Shown here: one piece after another, positions 1 through 7,509 of the stretch | Layout of the letters: each line of letters starts with the position of its first letter | Numbering within the stretch: the stretch's first letter is position 1 | Source: a virus | Direction: 5' to 3' (one strand) | Virus record (IMG/VR): IMGVR_UViG_3300046794_000603 | Coordinates: 1 to 41,242 of that record | DNA: 41,242 nt | Notes under the pieces: generated by a model | Database searches by the model: none | Told to the model about the DNA's origin: nothing | Seen by the model: only the letters and a program-made list of their open reading frames with translations | Position numbers and translations under genes: made by a program

Positions 1-127
1 CTGGAGGAGGTCCTGAGCAGTAGAGAGTTTCCCTGCCAAGGTTCCCGGCAGAGCAGAAGTGGCTTCGACGTACATCACGAAGTCGTCCGGCTTGGGCAAT
101 TCCTTCCAGTCAACGGACTCGAAGCCG
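1..127. repeat. Terminal direct repeat, left copy (assembly overlap)
   Basis: These 127 bases are identical to 41116-41242. The portal reading frame runs through the repeat without a break when the ends are joined. A perfect overlap of exactly 127 bases is what a k=127 assembler leaves on a circular contig, so I read it as proof of a circular or circularly permuted molecule of 41,115 bp and not as a biological terminal repeat. Confidence 0.95.
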
Positions 128-1548
128 TCGTCGGCTTGGGTGCGGACCTCGTAGCTCCCAGCGCGACTCAATTCTTTGGCGGCATCGGCAATGAGCATGC
201 CGTCTTCCTCGACGGCCGTCTCGAACCGGGCGCCCACGTCCTGAAGCGTCTCGTTCTGCTGGTCAGCGTAGACGCGTTGGGCTTCACCGGAGTCGAGCCC
301 CACCGGCCGTTGAGCCTGAGCGGCCTGTTGGTTGATGCCAGCGAGCTCGTAGTATTTGGAGACCAGGTTCCAGAGGTGTTGGTAGACTTCTTGCGGGATA
401 ATGGTGGGGACTTGGTAGACAGGCGGATTGCCCGTGTAGCGAAGGACGCTTGACAGGTCATTATTTATATGTGATATTTGAACCTTGCTGCCCGAGTCCA
501 CCAAATAGCGACCCTTGATGAGATGGTGGCCGTTTTGAATCTCACGCACGAGCTTATTTATTTCGGCCTGCAGGCCCGAGCCCTCCTCGATAATTCCCTG
601 GCCGTAGAAGCCTACAATCGGCGGCGCCCAGCGGAACCAGCTCATTTGCTGCTTATAGTCATCAATCTTCCGGTCAATCAGCGTGCAATTCTCGACGCCG
701 ACGACGTAACGGCCGTCTTGGGCTCCGACTCCAGAAGGCCGGTGCCATGCCTCTTCAACCCTCACCCTCGAGACGGTTTGCTGGTAGCCAAACTCGGCGT
801 CGGTGTCGCGCAGGCCGGCGAGCTTGCTGAGCATGTCCTTCTTGTAGGCAATCTCGCTCTCGTCGCCGTCGGCATACCAGTTCTGCCCCGAGCGCCCGGT
901 GCTGACGCCCGCGCGGTGAATGAGCATGTGGCGGTCCACGTAGTACGAGAGGTACATGCATCGCGGCCCCTCCCAGAGGACGTTGCCGTTCGTCATGGTC
1001 TCGCCGTCGTCGACGATGACTTCCCACGGCATCATGCGGAGGACGTCCACGTTCCGCTCGTCGAAGTTGGCACGAATACGATTGAATCCGGTCCCGAAGG
1101 TGCAGGCGTCAAGCCCCTTCATCACGCTCTTGGCGTAGTAGCTCGTTTGACGCATCGAGCCGTCGATGCCGAGCTCCAACTGTTCGGCCGAGTGCTGCTT
1201 CTCGTAGTCGCCGCCGATGGTCGCCACGGAGACCCGGGGCTTAGACTTGGAGAACACCCGGCTGACCGCGGCTTTCACCACGTTGCGGGAAACGTTCAGG
1301 CTAAGTTTGCTCCCACCCACTCCCGGCGTGGAGCGGACGTAGGTGTCAACTGCCATGCCACCTCCAGAGGGCGGAAGGCCGCCGGCATACATACTGCCGT
1401 AGAGGAGGAAGTCCCGCTTCCGGTCCTGGTCCCGCATGATGTGGGTGAGCACGTTGTGCAGCTTCTCATGCGCACGCGGGTCCTCGCTGTCCCGGTCGTC
1501 CTCGGGGCGTACCCACCAGCACTTTTCCATTTCGGTCATCGTGGGCAT
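1..1548 (-). CDS. Portal protein, N-terminal 516 codons (continues at the right end)
   Basis: The ATG at 1548 opens a frame (MPTMTEMEKCWW...) that stays open to base 1 and continues in the same frame at 41115, ending at 40681. The joined protein is 660 residues. It has the character of a podovirus head-to-tail portal: an N-terminal segment with VSRNVVKAAVSRVFSKSKPR, the VDVLRMMPWEVIVDDGE stretch, a WAPPIVGFYGQG segment, and a helical VYQHLWNLVSKYYELAGIN region. A dodecameric ring of this protein would sit at the packaging vertex and dock TerL and the tail adaptor. It follows TerL and one small gene, and precedes the scaffold, the usual order. A purine-rich GAGAG lies about 8 bases before the start. 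The family call rests on sequence character and gene order, not on a search. Confidence 0.85.
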   Translation of the reverse strand, partial: MPTMTEMEKCWWVRPEDDRDSEDPRAHEKLHNVLTHIMRDQDRKRDFLLYGSMYAGGLPPSGGGMAVDTYVRSTPGVGGSKLSLNVSRNVVKAAVSRVFSKSKPRVSVATIGGDYEKQHSAEQLELGIDGSMRQTSYYAKSVMKGLDACTFGTGFNRIRANFDERNVDVLRMMPWEVIVDDGETMTNGNVLWEGPRCMYLSYYVDRHMLIHRAGVSTGRSGQNWYADGDESEIAYKKDMLSKLAGLRDTDAEFGYQQTVSRVRVEEAWHRPSGVGAQDGRYVVGVENCTLIDRKIDDYKQQMSWFRWAPPIVGFYGQGIIEEGSGLQAEINKLVREIQNGHHLIKGRYLVDSGSKVQISHINNDLSSVLRYTGNPPVYQVPTIIPQEVYQHLWNLVSKYYELAGINQQAAQAQRPVGLDSGEAQRVYADQQNETLQDVGARFETAVEEDGMLIADAAKELSRAGSYEVRTQADDGFESVDWKELPKPDDFVMYVEATSALPGTLAGKLSTAQDLLQ

Positions 1549-1560
1549 AATAATTGTCTC

Positions 1561-1887
1561 TCAGTCTAGCTCAAAAATAGCCGGGTCGAGGAACGGGTCG
1601 ATGCGTTCTGCAGATAATTCCCACTGTCCAAGCTTGGCCCGGAAGTCCTCCCGAGCGGCCTCGATGCGCGCATCCCGGATTGCCGCCGGCGTCTGGGATT
1701 CTTCTGCGGCCTTCGAGAGCACCTCGAGCTTCGTCGGCTTCAACGGCTCGGGGCCAAGCACCATGCCAAAGAGCTGGATGACTCCAAGCTCGCGCATCAA
1801 GCTGACGCGTTTACGGAGGCGTTCCTCCTCCTCTTCCCACCGTCCAAATTGCCCCAAATTCCCGAACCCTGCTCCTGTCAATGCCAT
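1561..1887 (-). CDS. Hypothetical protein between TerL and portal (108 aa)
   Basis: A 108-residue, highly charged protein starting MALTGAGFGNLG. It has a Glu/Arg-rich helix near residues 17-32 and a second helical stretch near residues 60-95. There are no membrane segments or cysteine motifs. Its start overlaps the last 10 bases of the terminase gene, so it is probably translated with it, and its stop lies 12 bases before the portal start. The position suggests a packaging or head-assembly accessory, but I do not recognise a family. Confidence 0.75.
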   Translation of the reverse strand: MALTGAGFGNLGQFGRWEEEEERLRKRVSLMRELGVIQLFGMVLGPEPLKPTKLEVLSKAAEESQTPAAIRDARIEAAREDFRAKLGQWELSAERIDPFLDPAIFELD

Positions 1888-3284
1888 GTCGCTTCTCCTT
1901 CTTCTTCACACGCGAGCCGCTCGAGCTCCGCTTCCATTTGGAGCAGCGCCTCCGGACTCCCCTTCGCAGGGAGCTCCACTCGCGAAGTTTCATTGTAGCT
2001 GTTGCATGCGCGCCAAGTGTACAACCCACTATCGCTCGCATGATTATTGAATCCGGGCGCCTCCTTCATCCCATCGGCCGTCTTGGGCAGAGAGAGCCAC
2101 TCGTCCACGAGGTCGGCGCAGGAACCATCGTTCACCACCTTTATCAATCCGCGCGCCATGGCCGCGTTGAACAACGAAATGAATCCCCACTTGTTCGTTT
2201 TCTCCGCGGCCTCAATCGCTATTTGCTTCCGAGCTGCGAGCTCCGCTTGAAACAGCTTCCCCATGCCACCTACGTCGCCAACAATCTTGTCGAACTTGGC
2301 TATCTTATCCAACGCCAGCAAATCGGCGGCCACGTCATCCACCAGGCCAGTGAGGCGGTAGCTACGCTTGATGTAGACGATTGGGTCGTGGTCACGCCAG
2401 CCGGCCCAGGTGAGCGCGTTCTGGTCGTTGACGCCGAAGTCCAAGCCACAAATGTTCCGCGTGAGCTTGGGAACATCGGCCGGAGCGATGTAGTTGCGGC
2501 CGTCATCGAACTGACTATAGACAAGCCCGCCTCCGTCGCGAATCCATATGCCCTCCTTCAACTGCTTCTTCGTGATGGGGTCGAGGCTGTCGAGGGTGAG
2601 CTCGTACTCCGCCAAGTCCAGCGAAGGATTGTCTCTTGCAAACGCCTGGACGAACGCGCCTTTGCTCCCCTCGGCCACGAAGCCGCGATAGACCCAGTCA
2701 TGGCCTATGCCACCGGGGTTGGCCGTAAACCTGGCCCGGATGGGAACCTCGGAGCCCGCCAGTCTGCGGAGTCGGCTTGTCAAGTAGCGTACCCGGTTCT
2801 CTGGAAACTGCGTCGCCTCGTCCACGCCAAGGTACTGAATCTCCGCGCCCTGGTACTTGTCCTTATCGTTCTCGCTCTCGAGGTAGCCAAACGTGATGGT
2901 CGCCCCCGAGGGGAAGGTGAAGCGGCGGTCCTCCTCGGACCATTTGATGCCGAACCGGCCGCGCCACCACTCGAGCGCACGACTCATGATGGCGCCTGGC
3001 ATGGCCAGGTCCTTATACGTCTTCCGAACGAGCAAGGCGGCGTAGCCCGGCACGTGAACGTACTGGGCCGCGCCAATCAATTGGGTATCAGATTTGCCAG
3101 AGCCGGCCGCTCCTCCGTAGAGAGCCTCGCGGTCCGTGAGCCTGAGAAATTCAAGCTGCTTCGGGTGCGGATAGTGCGGCACCATATGTGCCGTAGTCCG
3201 ATGCATGATGCCGTCTTCAATCAGACGGCGGCGTCGAATCTCACGGATGGCGTCTGCCGCAGATATCTCCCTAGCAAAGCTCAT
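1878..3284 (-). CDS. terL: Terminase large subunit (packaging ATPase/nuclease)
   Basis: A 468-residue protein that powers DNA packaging into the prohead and cuts the concatemer. The N-terminal ATPase domain shows a Walker A, GGAAGSGKS, at residues 57-65 and a Walker B acidic pair in QYLGVDEATQFPE near residue 155. The C-terminal RNase H-like nuclease domain shows the expected acidic residues in ICGLDFGVNDQNALTW, KIVGDVGGMGK and FNNHASDSGLY. Length and motif order match phage TerL. The ATG at 3284 directly follows the TGA of the upstream gene, giving translational coupling. It lies in the packaging block ahead of the portal. No truncation or frameshift is visible. Confidence 0.93.
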   Translation of the reverse strand: MSFAREISAADAIREIRRRRLIEDGIMHRTTAHMVPHYPHPKQLEFLRLTDREALYGGAAGSGKSDTQLIGAAQYVHVPGYAALLVRKTYKDLAMPGAIMSRALEWWRGRFGIKWSEEDRRFTFPSGATITFGYLESENDKDKYQGAEIQYLGVDEATQFPENRVRYLTSRLRRLAGSEVPIRARFTANPGGIGHDWVYRGFVAEGSKGAFVQAFARDNPSLDLAEYELTLDSLDPITKKQLKEGIWIRDGGGLVYSQFDDGRNYIAPADVPKLTRNICGLDFGVNDQNALTWAGWRDHDPIVYIKRSYRLTGLVDDVAADLLALDKIAKFDKIVGDVGGMGKLFQAELAARKQIAIEAAEKTNKWGFISLFNAAMARGLIKVVNDGSCADLVDEWLSLPKTADGMKEAPGFNNHASDSGLYTWRACNSYNETSRVELPAKGSPEALLQMEAELERLACEEEGEATWH

Positions 3285-3671
3285 TCAATTCTTCACGACC
3301 CCATCAGCGTCCAGCGTTTGCGTGAAGTCGCGGCCCTCGCTCAAGGCGTCCGGCGCGAAGAATGCAAGGCGCGGGATGATGTCCGTCAACCGGTTCTGGC
3401 TCCAGCCCCGCTGCTTCTCGATGACGCAAGAGGACTTGAGCACCGGGTGCACCTGGCACCACTCGCCGGTAACGATGCTCTGTTGAAGGCCGTCGCACCT
3501 GGCCCAGATTTCCACCTGATAGTCGGTGTCATTTTCCAGGCCATATGCAGAGACAGGCACCTTGCACAACATGCACTTGGGCCAGTTGGTGACACCACCC
3601 GCCACTTGCCTCGGAAGGATGATTGAACCTTGGGGCGCGTTCTTCCGTGCCATCTTGCGCATGAAGCCCAT
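3285..3671 (-). CDS. Hypothetical cysteine-containing protein upstream of TerL (128 aa)
   Basis: A 128-residue protein starting MGFMRKMARKNAP. The centre holds a CMLC pair, and further single cysteines follow (WARCDGL, EWCQVHP, KSSCVIE), so a metal-binding fold is possible. It starts inside the stop codon of the 45-residue gene before it (TAATG), and its TGA directly abuts the terminase ATG. I do not recognise a family; the context suggests late-packaging or virion morphogenesis. Confidence 0.7.
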   Translation of the reverse strand: MGFMRKMARKNAPQGSIILPRQVAGGVTNWPKCMLCKVPVSAYGLENDTDYQVEIWARCDGLQQSIVTGEWCQVHPVLKSSCVIEKQRGWSQNRLTDIIPRLAFFAPDALSEGRDFTQTLDADGVVKN

Positions 3672-3808
3672 TAGCTTTTCGCCTTCTTCGACTCTTGCTG
3701 TTTGATTGCGCTCAGGAGCGGCGGCGTCAGGAAGAGAATCCGCGCGACGGCTTTCGCCCTGTCGCCGAACAGCTCCTCAATGAGCTTCCGGCACTCGTCG
3801 TCCGTCAT
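3671..3808 (-). CDS. Small hypothetical protein (45 aa)
   Basis: The ATG at 3808 gives MTDDECRKLIEELFGD and ends KKAKS with TAA at 3671-3673. Both ends are tightly coupled: an ATGA overlap with the gene before and a TAATG overlap with the gene after. An acidic N-terminal helix is followed by a short hydrophobic stretch (ARILFLTPPLL) and a basic tail. No family recognised. The support is the perfect packing between two other genes. Confidence 0.6.
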   Translation of the reverse strand: MTDDECRKLIEELFGDRAKAVARILFLTPPLLSAIKQQESKKAKS

Positions 3809-3987
3809 GACTTCGCCTTGATGCTGACGGCCTGAATGGCCGCAATGACATCCCGCACGATGGTGTCAACAACCTGGCCAAGTACTTCTTGTGCGCGCTC
3901 CTGCGCTTTGGCCCCGTAGGCGTCTTCGCACTTGCGCTCCGCCTCTTGCAACCGAAGTACCAGGGAGTCGTCAATTGAGATGTTCAT
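3805..3987 (-). CDS. Small helical hypothetical protein (60 aa)
   Basis: Starts MNISIDDSLVLRLQEAERK and is predicted by eye to be mostly amphipathic helix (AQERAQEVLGQVVDTIVRDVIAAIQAV). Four-base ATGA overlaps join it to the neighbours on both sides. No cysteine or signal motifs. Function unknown. Confidence 0.65.
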   Translation of the reverse strand: MNISIDDSLVLRLQEAERKCEDAYGAKAQERAQEVLGQVVDTIVRDVIAAIQAVSIKAKS

Positions 3988-4166
3988 GGTGTTTTGCCTG
4001 TAGCCTTATCCCATTGAGCTTGGCGCATCTTGACCCACGCGGCATGTTCTTCGCAGAGGTCCTCACGCATCTTGCGAAGGTCGCCCACGGGCTCGACCAT
4101 CATGGCCATGACCATCGATTCAGGCGTGCTGCCCAATGCCACACACGCCATACACTTATCACTCAT
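3984..4166 (-). CDS. Small hypothetical protein with an N-terminal CMAC pair (60 aa)
   Basis: The start MSDKCMACVALG at 4166 is preferred over the in-frame codon 12 bases upstream, because it gives the same ATGA overlap with the upstream gene that is seen throughout this operon. A methionine-rich middle (MVMAMMVEP) is followed by a helical part with one more Cys and a His (LCEEHAAW), so a small zinc-binding protein is possible. Function unknown. Confidence 0.65.
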   Translation of the reverse strand: MSDKCMACVALGSTPESMVMAMMVEPVGDLRKMREDLCEEHAAWVKMRQAQWDKATGKTP

Positions 4167-4369
4167 TCTGAGGGCCAATCTGCCGGAGCGGCTCTATCTT
4201 CGGCCACGCCATTGAGGCATGGCTGGCAAACACCATGCGCACCGCGCGGCAATTTACGGTCGCACCACGTGCACCGAGTGATTGCGCGTTTGCGGAGCTC
4301 TTTCCTGATTGCAAGAGCGAAGAGTGGAGTGACGACTCCGCATGCAAAGGTGATGAGCTCCAGAGTCAT
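4163..4369 (-). CDS. Small membrane-anchored zinc-ribbon-like protein (68 aa)
   Basis: Residues 3-20 (LELITFACGVVTPLFALA) form one likely membrane helix followed by a basic stretch (RKELRKRAI). A CTWCDRK...GVCQPC four-cysteine ribbon follows at about residues 33-51. A membrane-tethered zinc knuckle is the plain reading; the function is unknown. ATGA overlaps couple it to both neighbours. Confidence 0.7.
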   Translation of the reverse strand: MTLELITFACGVVTPLFALAIRKELRKRAITRCTWCDRKLPRGAHGVCQPCLNGVAEDRAAPADWPSE

Positions 4370-4638
4370 TTTACTTTGACCTGCGCAGCTTCTTTCATCT
4401 GCAATACGTTGGCCATTGGCACCTTCTCAGGCAGCATGCCTTCCGCTGCAGTCGGATGCCGCACGTACACATATTCGCCATCATGCCAAAGCTCAAAGTG
4501 CTTGGAGCTCGATAGGCGATTATTGGGGTCGGAATAAGATTTGAGAACACGCTCCCTACTTCCGTATTCGTCATCCTTCATGCCAGGTGAATTGATGGCA
4601 TTTATGAACTCAACGCGGGATAATTTTATTTGGGCCAT
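4366..4638 (-). CDS. Hypothetical protein (90 aa)
   Basis: Start chosen at MAQIKLSRVEFIN (4638), which sits one base after the TAA of the TerS-like gene. The longer in-frame start would overlap that gene by 38 bases. The protein has a helical first half and a WHDGEYVYVRHP strand-turn-strand segment at about residues 50-61. It shares ATGA with the next gene. No family recognised. Confidence 0.7.
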   Translation of the reverse strand: MAQIKLSRVEFINAINSPGMKDDEYGSRERVLKSYSDPNNRLSSSKHFELWHDGEYVYVRHPTAAEGMLPEKVPMANVLQMKEAAQVKVK

Positions 4639-4639
4639 G

Positions 4640-5089
4640 TTATTTATTCGTCCCGTCTTTCTTCGCTTCTTCCGCACTTTTCAATGCGGCAGCGTCCTGA
4701 ATTGCTTGCATGAGGTCATCGAGTTCAACGTCCTCAAGTTCATTTGAATTGGCCGGTGCGGCGTTCTTTGCCTTGGCCGCCGCCACTTCTTTGGACCACC
4801 TCTTGTCGCGGCGTTCAAGCCACCATGCCATGCCCTGCCAACCGGTGGCGCCTTCCTTGATGCGGACAAGGCCGGCGTCCACGGCGAATGCCTCAGCGTC
4901 CAGCACCTTCTGGCAGAAGCTCAAATAAGGCTCATCATCCCGCTTCATCCACTCCGTGATGCAATTCCGGTTGACGCGGGCAAGCTGGCAAGCGGTGGAC
5001 CGCATGTTGCCGCGCTTGAGAGCCCCAATAATTTTGGCCTCAACGATGTCGTTGAGCGCCCAAGGTCCTTTTGGTCCGGTCTTTGCCAT
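4640..5089 (-). CDS. Candidate terminase small subunit (HTH protein, 149 aa)
   Basis: The N-terminal 60 residues contain a helix-turn-helix of the type ACQLARVNRNCITEWMKRDD. This is followed by a helix ending in the GWQGMAWWLERRDKRW signature that is common in phage HTH/terminase-small proteins, and an acidic C-terminal tail (NELEDVELDDLM). TerS recognises the packaging site and regulates TerL. The position, a few small genes upstream of TerL on the same strand, supports this. The alternative is a transcriptional regulator with the same fold. No strong Shine-Dalgarno is visible 20 bases after the previous gene. Confidence 0.65.
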   Translation of the reverse strand: MAKTGPKGPWALNDIVEAKIIGALKRGNMRSTACQLARVNRNCITEWMKRDDEPYLSFCQKVLDAEAFAVDAGLVRIKEGATGWQGMAWWLERRDKRWSKEVAAAKAKNAAPANSNELEDVELDDLMQAIQDAAALKSAEEAKKDGTNK

Positions 5090-5109
5090 GTGAGTCAGCG
5101 CCTCTGAGC

Positions 5110-5274
5110 TTATTTTACAGCCCGTGCAATTTCTCGCACGTCAATAAGCCGGCCATGTTCGTCCCTAACCACGTCCTCCACCTCCTCGATGCGGGTGTCT
5201 TCGCAGCACGCCTGCAGCCGCTGCTGATGGGGCGCGCACTCACGCCCACAATTCATGCACATGAGGGCGTTCAT
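5110..5274 (-). CDS. Small cysteine-rich protein (54 aa)
   Basis: The ATG at 5274 gives MNALMCMNCGRECAPHQQRLQACCED and runs to TAA at 5110-5112. The CMNC...C...H...CC spacing looks like a zinc knuckle in the N-terminal half, and the rest is acidic and helical. It overlaps the upstream regulator gene by ATGA. Function unknown. Confidence 0.6.
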   Translation of the reverse strand: MNALMCMNCGRECAPHQQRLQACCEDTRIEEVEDVVRDEHGRLIDVREIARAVK

Positions 5275-5753
5275 GGCTCGGCCGTCTTGGCCCGGCTCGG
5301 TCGAAGGATGCCAAGCAAGGTCTCAATGCGGATGCGGAGCTCGGCAGAAGGTTTGAAGGTTCCGCGCTCACAATTGCACATGTGTGGTTGCTTGATGCCA
5401 ACGAAGACGGCAAGCTCTTCTTGGGTCCAACCCTTCGCTTGCCTTGCCTTGGCCACCTTCTTGCCCCAGGTGAAGTTGCCAGTGCGGAGCATGCCACCAC
5501 GGAGGTAGCGAGGCTGCGGGCCCTTCTTCTTAGGCTTGGCATTCTTCGCACGCTGCTTGGCGCCCTTCTTGACGTTCGCCTTCTTTTGCTTGGCGCGCCA
5601 CTTGTCTTGGTACGCCTTGAGCTTTGCAGGGTCCCGCGGGGCGCGCACACGTTTCTTGGGGCTCTTCGCTTTGGGCATGGTCTCCTCCGGTTCGAGCTCC
5701 TCAGGCAGCATCGCCTCCGTGTCCAGCAATGCATCCAACATTTCGCCCATCAT
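5271..5753 (-). CDS. XRE-type HTH protein with a lysine-rich linker (160 aa)
   Basis: Three parts are visible. Residues 1-25 are acidic (EELEPEET). Residues 28-80 are extremely Lys/Arg-rich with few hydrophobics, like a histone tail. Residues 98-150 form a Cro/CI-type helix-turn-helix (ARQAKGWTQEELAVFVGIKQ...CERGTFKPS). The HTH should bind an operator; the basic linker would bind DNA nonspecifically. It overlaps the polymerase stop by ATGA, so it is co-expressed with replication genes just before the packaging block, a plausible place for a middle-to-late regulator. The role is inferred. Confidence 0.8.
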   Translation of the reverse strand: MMGEMLDALLDTEAMLPEELEPEETMPKAKSPKKRVRAPRDPAKLKAYQDKWRAKQKKANVKKGAKQRAKNAKPKKKGPQPRYLRGGMLRTGNFTWGKKVAKARQAKGWTQEELAVFVGIKQPHMCNCERGTFKPSAELRIRIETLLGILRPSRAKTAEP

Positions 5754-7267
5754 AAGTCGCTCACTCTCTCTCCGGTCTTCAGGTCAATAGGCAGTATGAG
5801 CTTGCCGCCAGGCGTGTCAATCTCATTTGCCCAACATTTAGAAATTAAATCTTTTGCCTCGGCCACGCGCTCTTTGGGCACGTCGTAAATGCAGGCGTCA
5901 TGCACCTGGGCTACCAGCTTCCCCGCAAGCATGGTCTCGCTCAGGGCGATGGTCCGCTCGTTCATGATGTCGGCCAAACCTGCCTGGATGGGGAAGTTGG
6001 CCACGTCGGGCAACCCCGGGAACCAACCGAGCCAACGGATGCGGCCCAAGAAGGGCGTCCGCATGAAGCCTTGGACTCTTACGCGCTGCAGATTGGCTTC
6101 CACCCATTTGAAGTAGGTGCGGTAGGCGGCATGAAGCTTGTTCAGAATGAGGTCACATCCGGCATAGGTGACGTCGAACCCCTTGCTGCGGAGGTTGACG
6201 AACACCGTCTCCGTTTCCGCACAATAGGAAATCGCGAACCCGAGGTTCTTGCAAATGTCACGGAACTTCTTGCCACGGTCAGGGTCTTTCTTCGCCTCTC
6301 CGTCGAGCCACCCCTTAGCAGCAACGAGGGGGAACACCTGCTTCGCGTTGTTTGCGTGCACATCTCCGCGACATGCCTCGATGAAGTTGGTGTCGTTGGA
6401 GAGGTACGCGGCGAGCCGCATCTCGGCCTGGCTCACGTCGAAGTACACCAGCTCATTGCCCGGGCTTGCGGTGTACATCTCCCGCACCCGGGACTCCGGA
6501 TTGGCAGGGTCGTACCGGGGCACGGATTGGAACCGGCATGAGAGTCGCCCGCTCACGGTACCGAACGGCTTCCAGTTGAAATGAGCTCTGCCGTTCTTTA
6601 GGTGGACGGCCTTGTTGCCGGCTCCTCCAATCGCATCGATGTAGGTGCTCTTGACCTTGGCCGCAACGCGCCAGTTGAGAAGCGCGGTCGCGAACGCCGC
6701 GTGCTCCTCGTTGCCCCCCATCCGAAGCCCCTCAAGGGTTTCGTTGGATGTGGAGGCCAGGCCCTTGGCGGTCACCTTCACGTATCGGGCACCCAACGTG
6801 CCAAACATGTGCCTGCGGATTTGATTGTGACTCCCGGGCTTGAGGACGGGGTCGTTCACCATCCCGCGGAGCTCACACTGCAACATGCTACAGCGGCTTG
6901 CGAGCTCGGAGGTGAGTTCCGCTTTTCTCTGCAGGTCAACATGTATGCCGGTCCGAATCATCTCTCGGCAAACGGCGGCCAACTGCCGGTCGTGCTCGTA
7001 CACATGCCGTTCGGGCCCCAAGTCACCTTGCATCCGCTCCCAAGCCCGGATGGTGAGAATCGCGTCGCTGGCATTGTATTGGCAGAGGGTGTCACCATCG
7101 AGCTTATCGGGCGTGGTGCCCTTCTCGTCCTTGTCTCCACCTTTGAAGACCTGCTTCCACGGCCTACTGTCCGTGTAGCAAGAGGCCACATGGTCAAGTC
7201 GCTGCGGCAAATGAGAAGCAAATGCGTGGTGGGCAAGAAGCGTGTCATGCACGTTGGCAAACTTCAT
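5750..7267 (-). CDS. Family A DNA polymerase, Exo III plus polymerase domain (505 aa)
   Basis: The N-terminus begins in mid-domain: VHDTLLAHHA, then the Exo III motif YNASD at residues 64-68 of the DEDD proofreading fold. Exo I and Exo II are encoded two genes upstream. The polymerase domain is complete by motif: A, DVSQAEMR (277-284); B, R336, K340, F344 and Y348; C, QVHDACIYD (454-462). Both catalytic aspartates (277, 457) are present. The motif B tyrosine is followed by Cys where most family members have Gly. No 5'-3' nuclease domain is present. The ATG overlaps the preceding stop as ATGA. It would replicate the phage genome, presumably with the upstream fragment bound. Confidence 0.92.
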   Translation of the reverse strand: MKFANVHDTLLAHHAFASHLPQRLDHVASCYTDSRPWKQVFKGGDKDEKGTTPDKLDGDTLCQYNASDAILTIRAWERMQGDLGPERHVYEHDRQLAAVCREMIRTGIHVDLQRKAELTSELASRCSMLQCELRGMVNDPVLKPGSHNQIRRHMFGTLGARYVKVTAKGLASTSNETLEGLRMGGNEEHAAFATALLNWRVAAKVKSTYIDAIGGAGNKAVHLKNGRAHFNWKPFGTVSGRLSCRFQSVPRYDPANPESRVREMYTASPGNELVYFDVSQAEMRLAAYLSNDTNFIEACRGDVHANNAKQVFPLVAAKGWLDGEAKKDPDRGKKFRDICKNLGFAISYCAETETVFVNLRSKGFDVTYAGCDLILNKLHAAYRTYFKWVEANLQRVRVQGFMRTPFLGRIRWLGWFPGLPDVANFPIQAGLADIMNERTIALSETMLAGKLVAQVHDACIYDVPKERVAEAKDLISKCWANEIDTPGGKLILPIDLKTGERVSDL

Positions 7268-7509
7268 TTGAAGGTGAGCACCGGGTAGCCGTCCGCGTCG
7301 AGCGCAATGAGCTTGTAACCACTGATGTTGTCAATGTGGACCGGGATGTCCAAATAGCGCAACCCCGTCGCCTCGCCCGGCTTCGCTTCACGCATGGGGA
7401 TAAGCTTCGTGAGCTCCGTGAAGTAGGCGGTGGACATGTACATCACTGCCACGGTCCGGTTCTCGGAACGAAGCGCCTCAACAGCTTCCGCTATCTCGAC
7501 GAGCTTCAC
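7264..7509 (-). CDS. Unidentified 81-aa protein between the two polymerase pieces
   Basis: The frame starts at a GTG overlapping the stop of the UDG-exonuclease gene (GTGA) and ends in an ATGA overlap with the polymerase gene. The protein (81 aa) has a helical first third (VEIAEAVEALRSENRTVAV) and a beta-rich rest (RYLDIPVHIDN, YKLIALDADGYPVLTF). No homing-endonuclease, intein or intron motif is visible. It lies exactly where a contiguous polymerase would join Exo II to the DTLLAHH segment. It may be a late-arriving gene, or a subunit that bridges the fragments. Function unknown. Confidence 0.75.
   Translation of the reverse strand: MKLVEIAEAVEALRSENRTVAVMYMSTAYFTELTKLIPMREAKPGEATGLRYLDIPVHIDNISGYKLIALDADGYPVLTFK

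Noticed and set aside
1-127. Biological terminal repeat of a linear virion DNA
   Set aside because: Length equals a common assembler k-mer and the repeat lies inside the portal gene; an assembly overlap explains it better.
450-477. TTGACA...TGATAT promoter-like match on the plus strand inside the portal gene
   Set aside because: Perfect -35 but located within portal coding sequence in an AT-rich codon run, with only a shadow ORF downstream.
1881-3626. Long plus-strand ORF (581 codons) opposite the terminase gene
   Set aside because: Fully antisense to TerL with its Walker A and nuclease motifs; composition is that of a shadow frame in GC-rich DNA and no ribosome site is seen.
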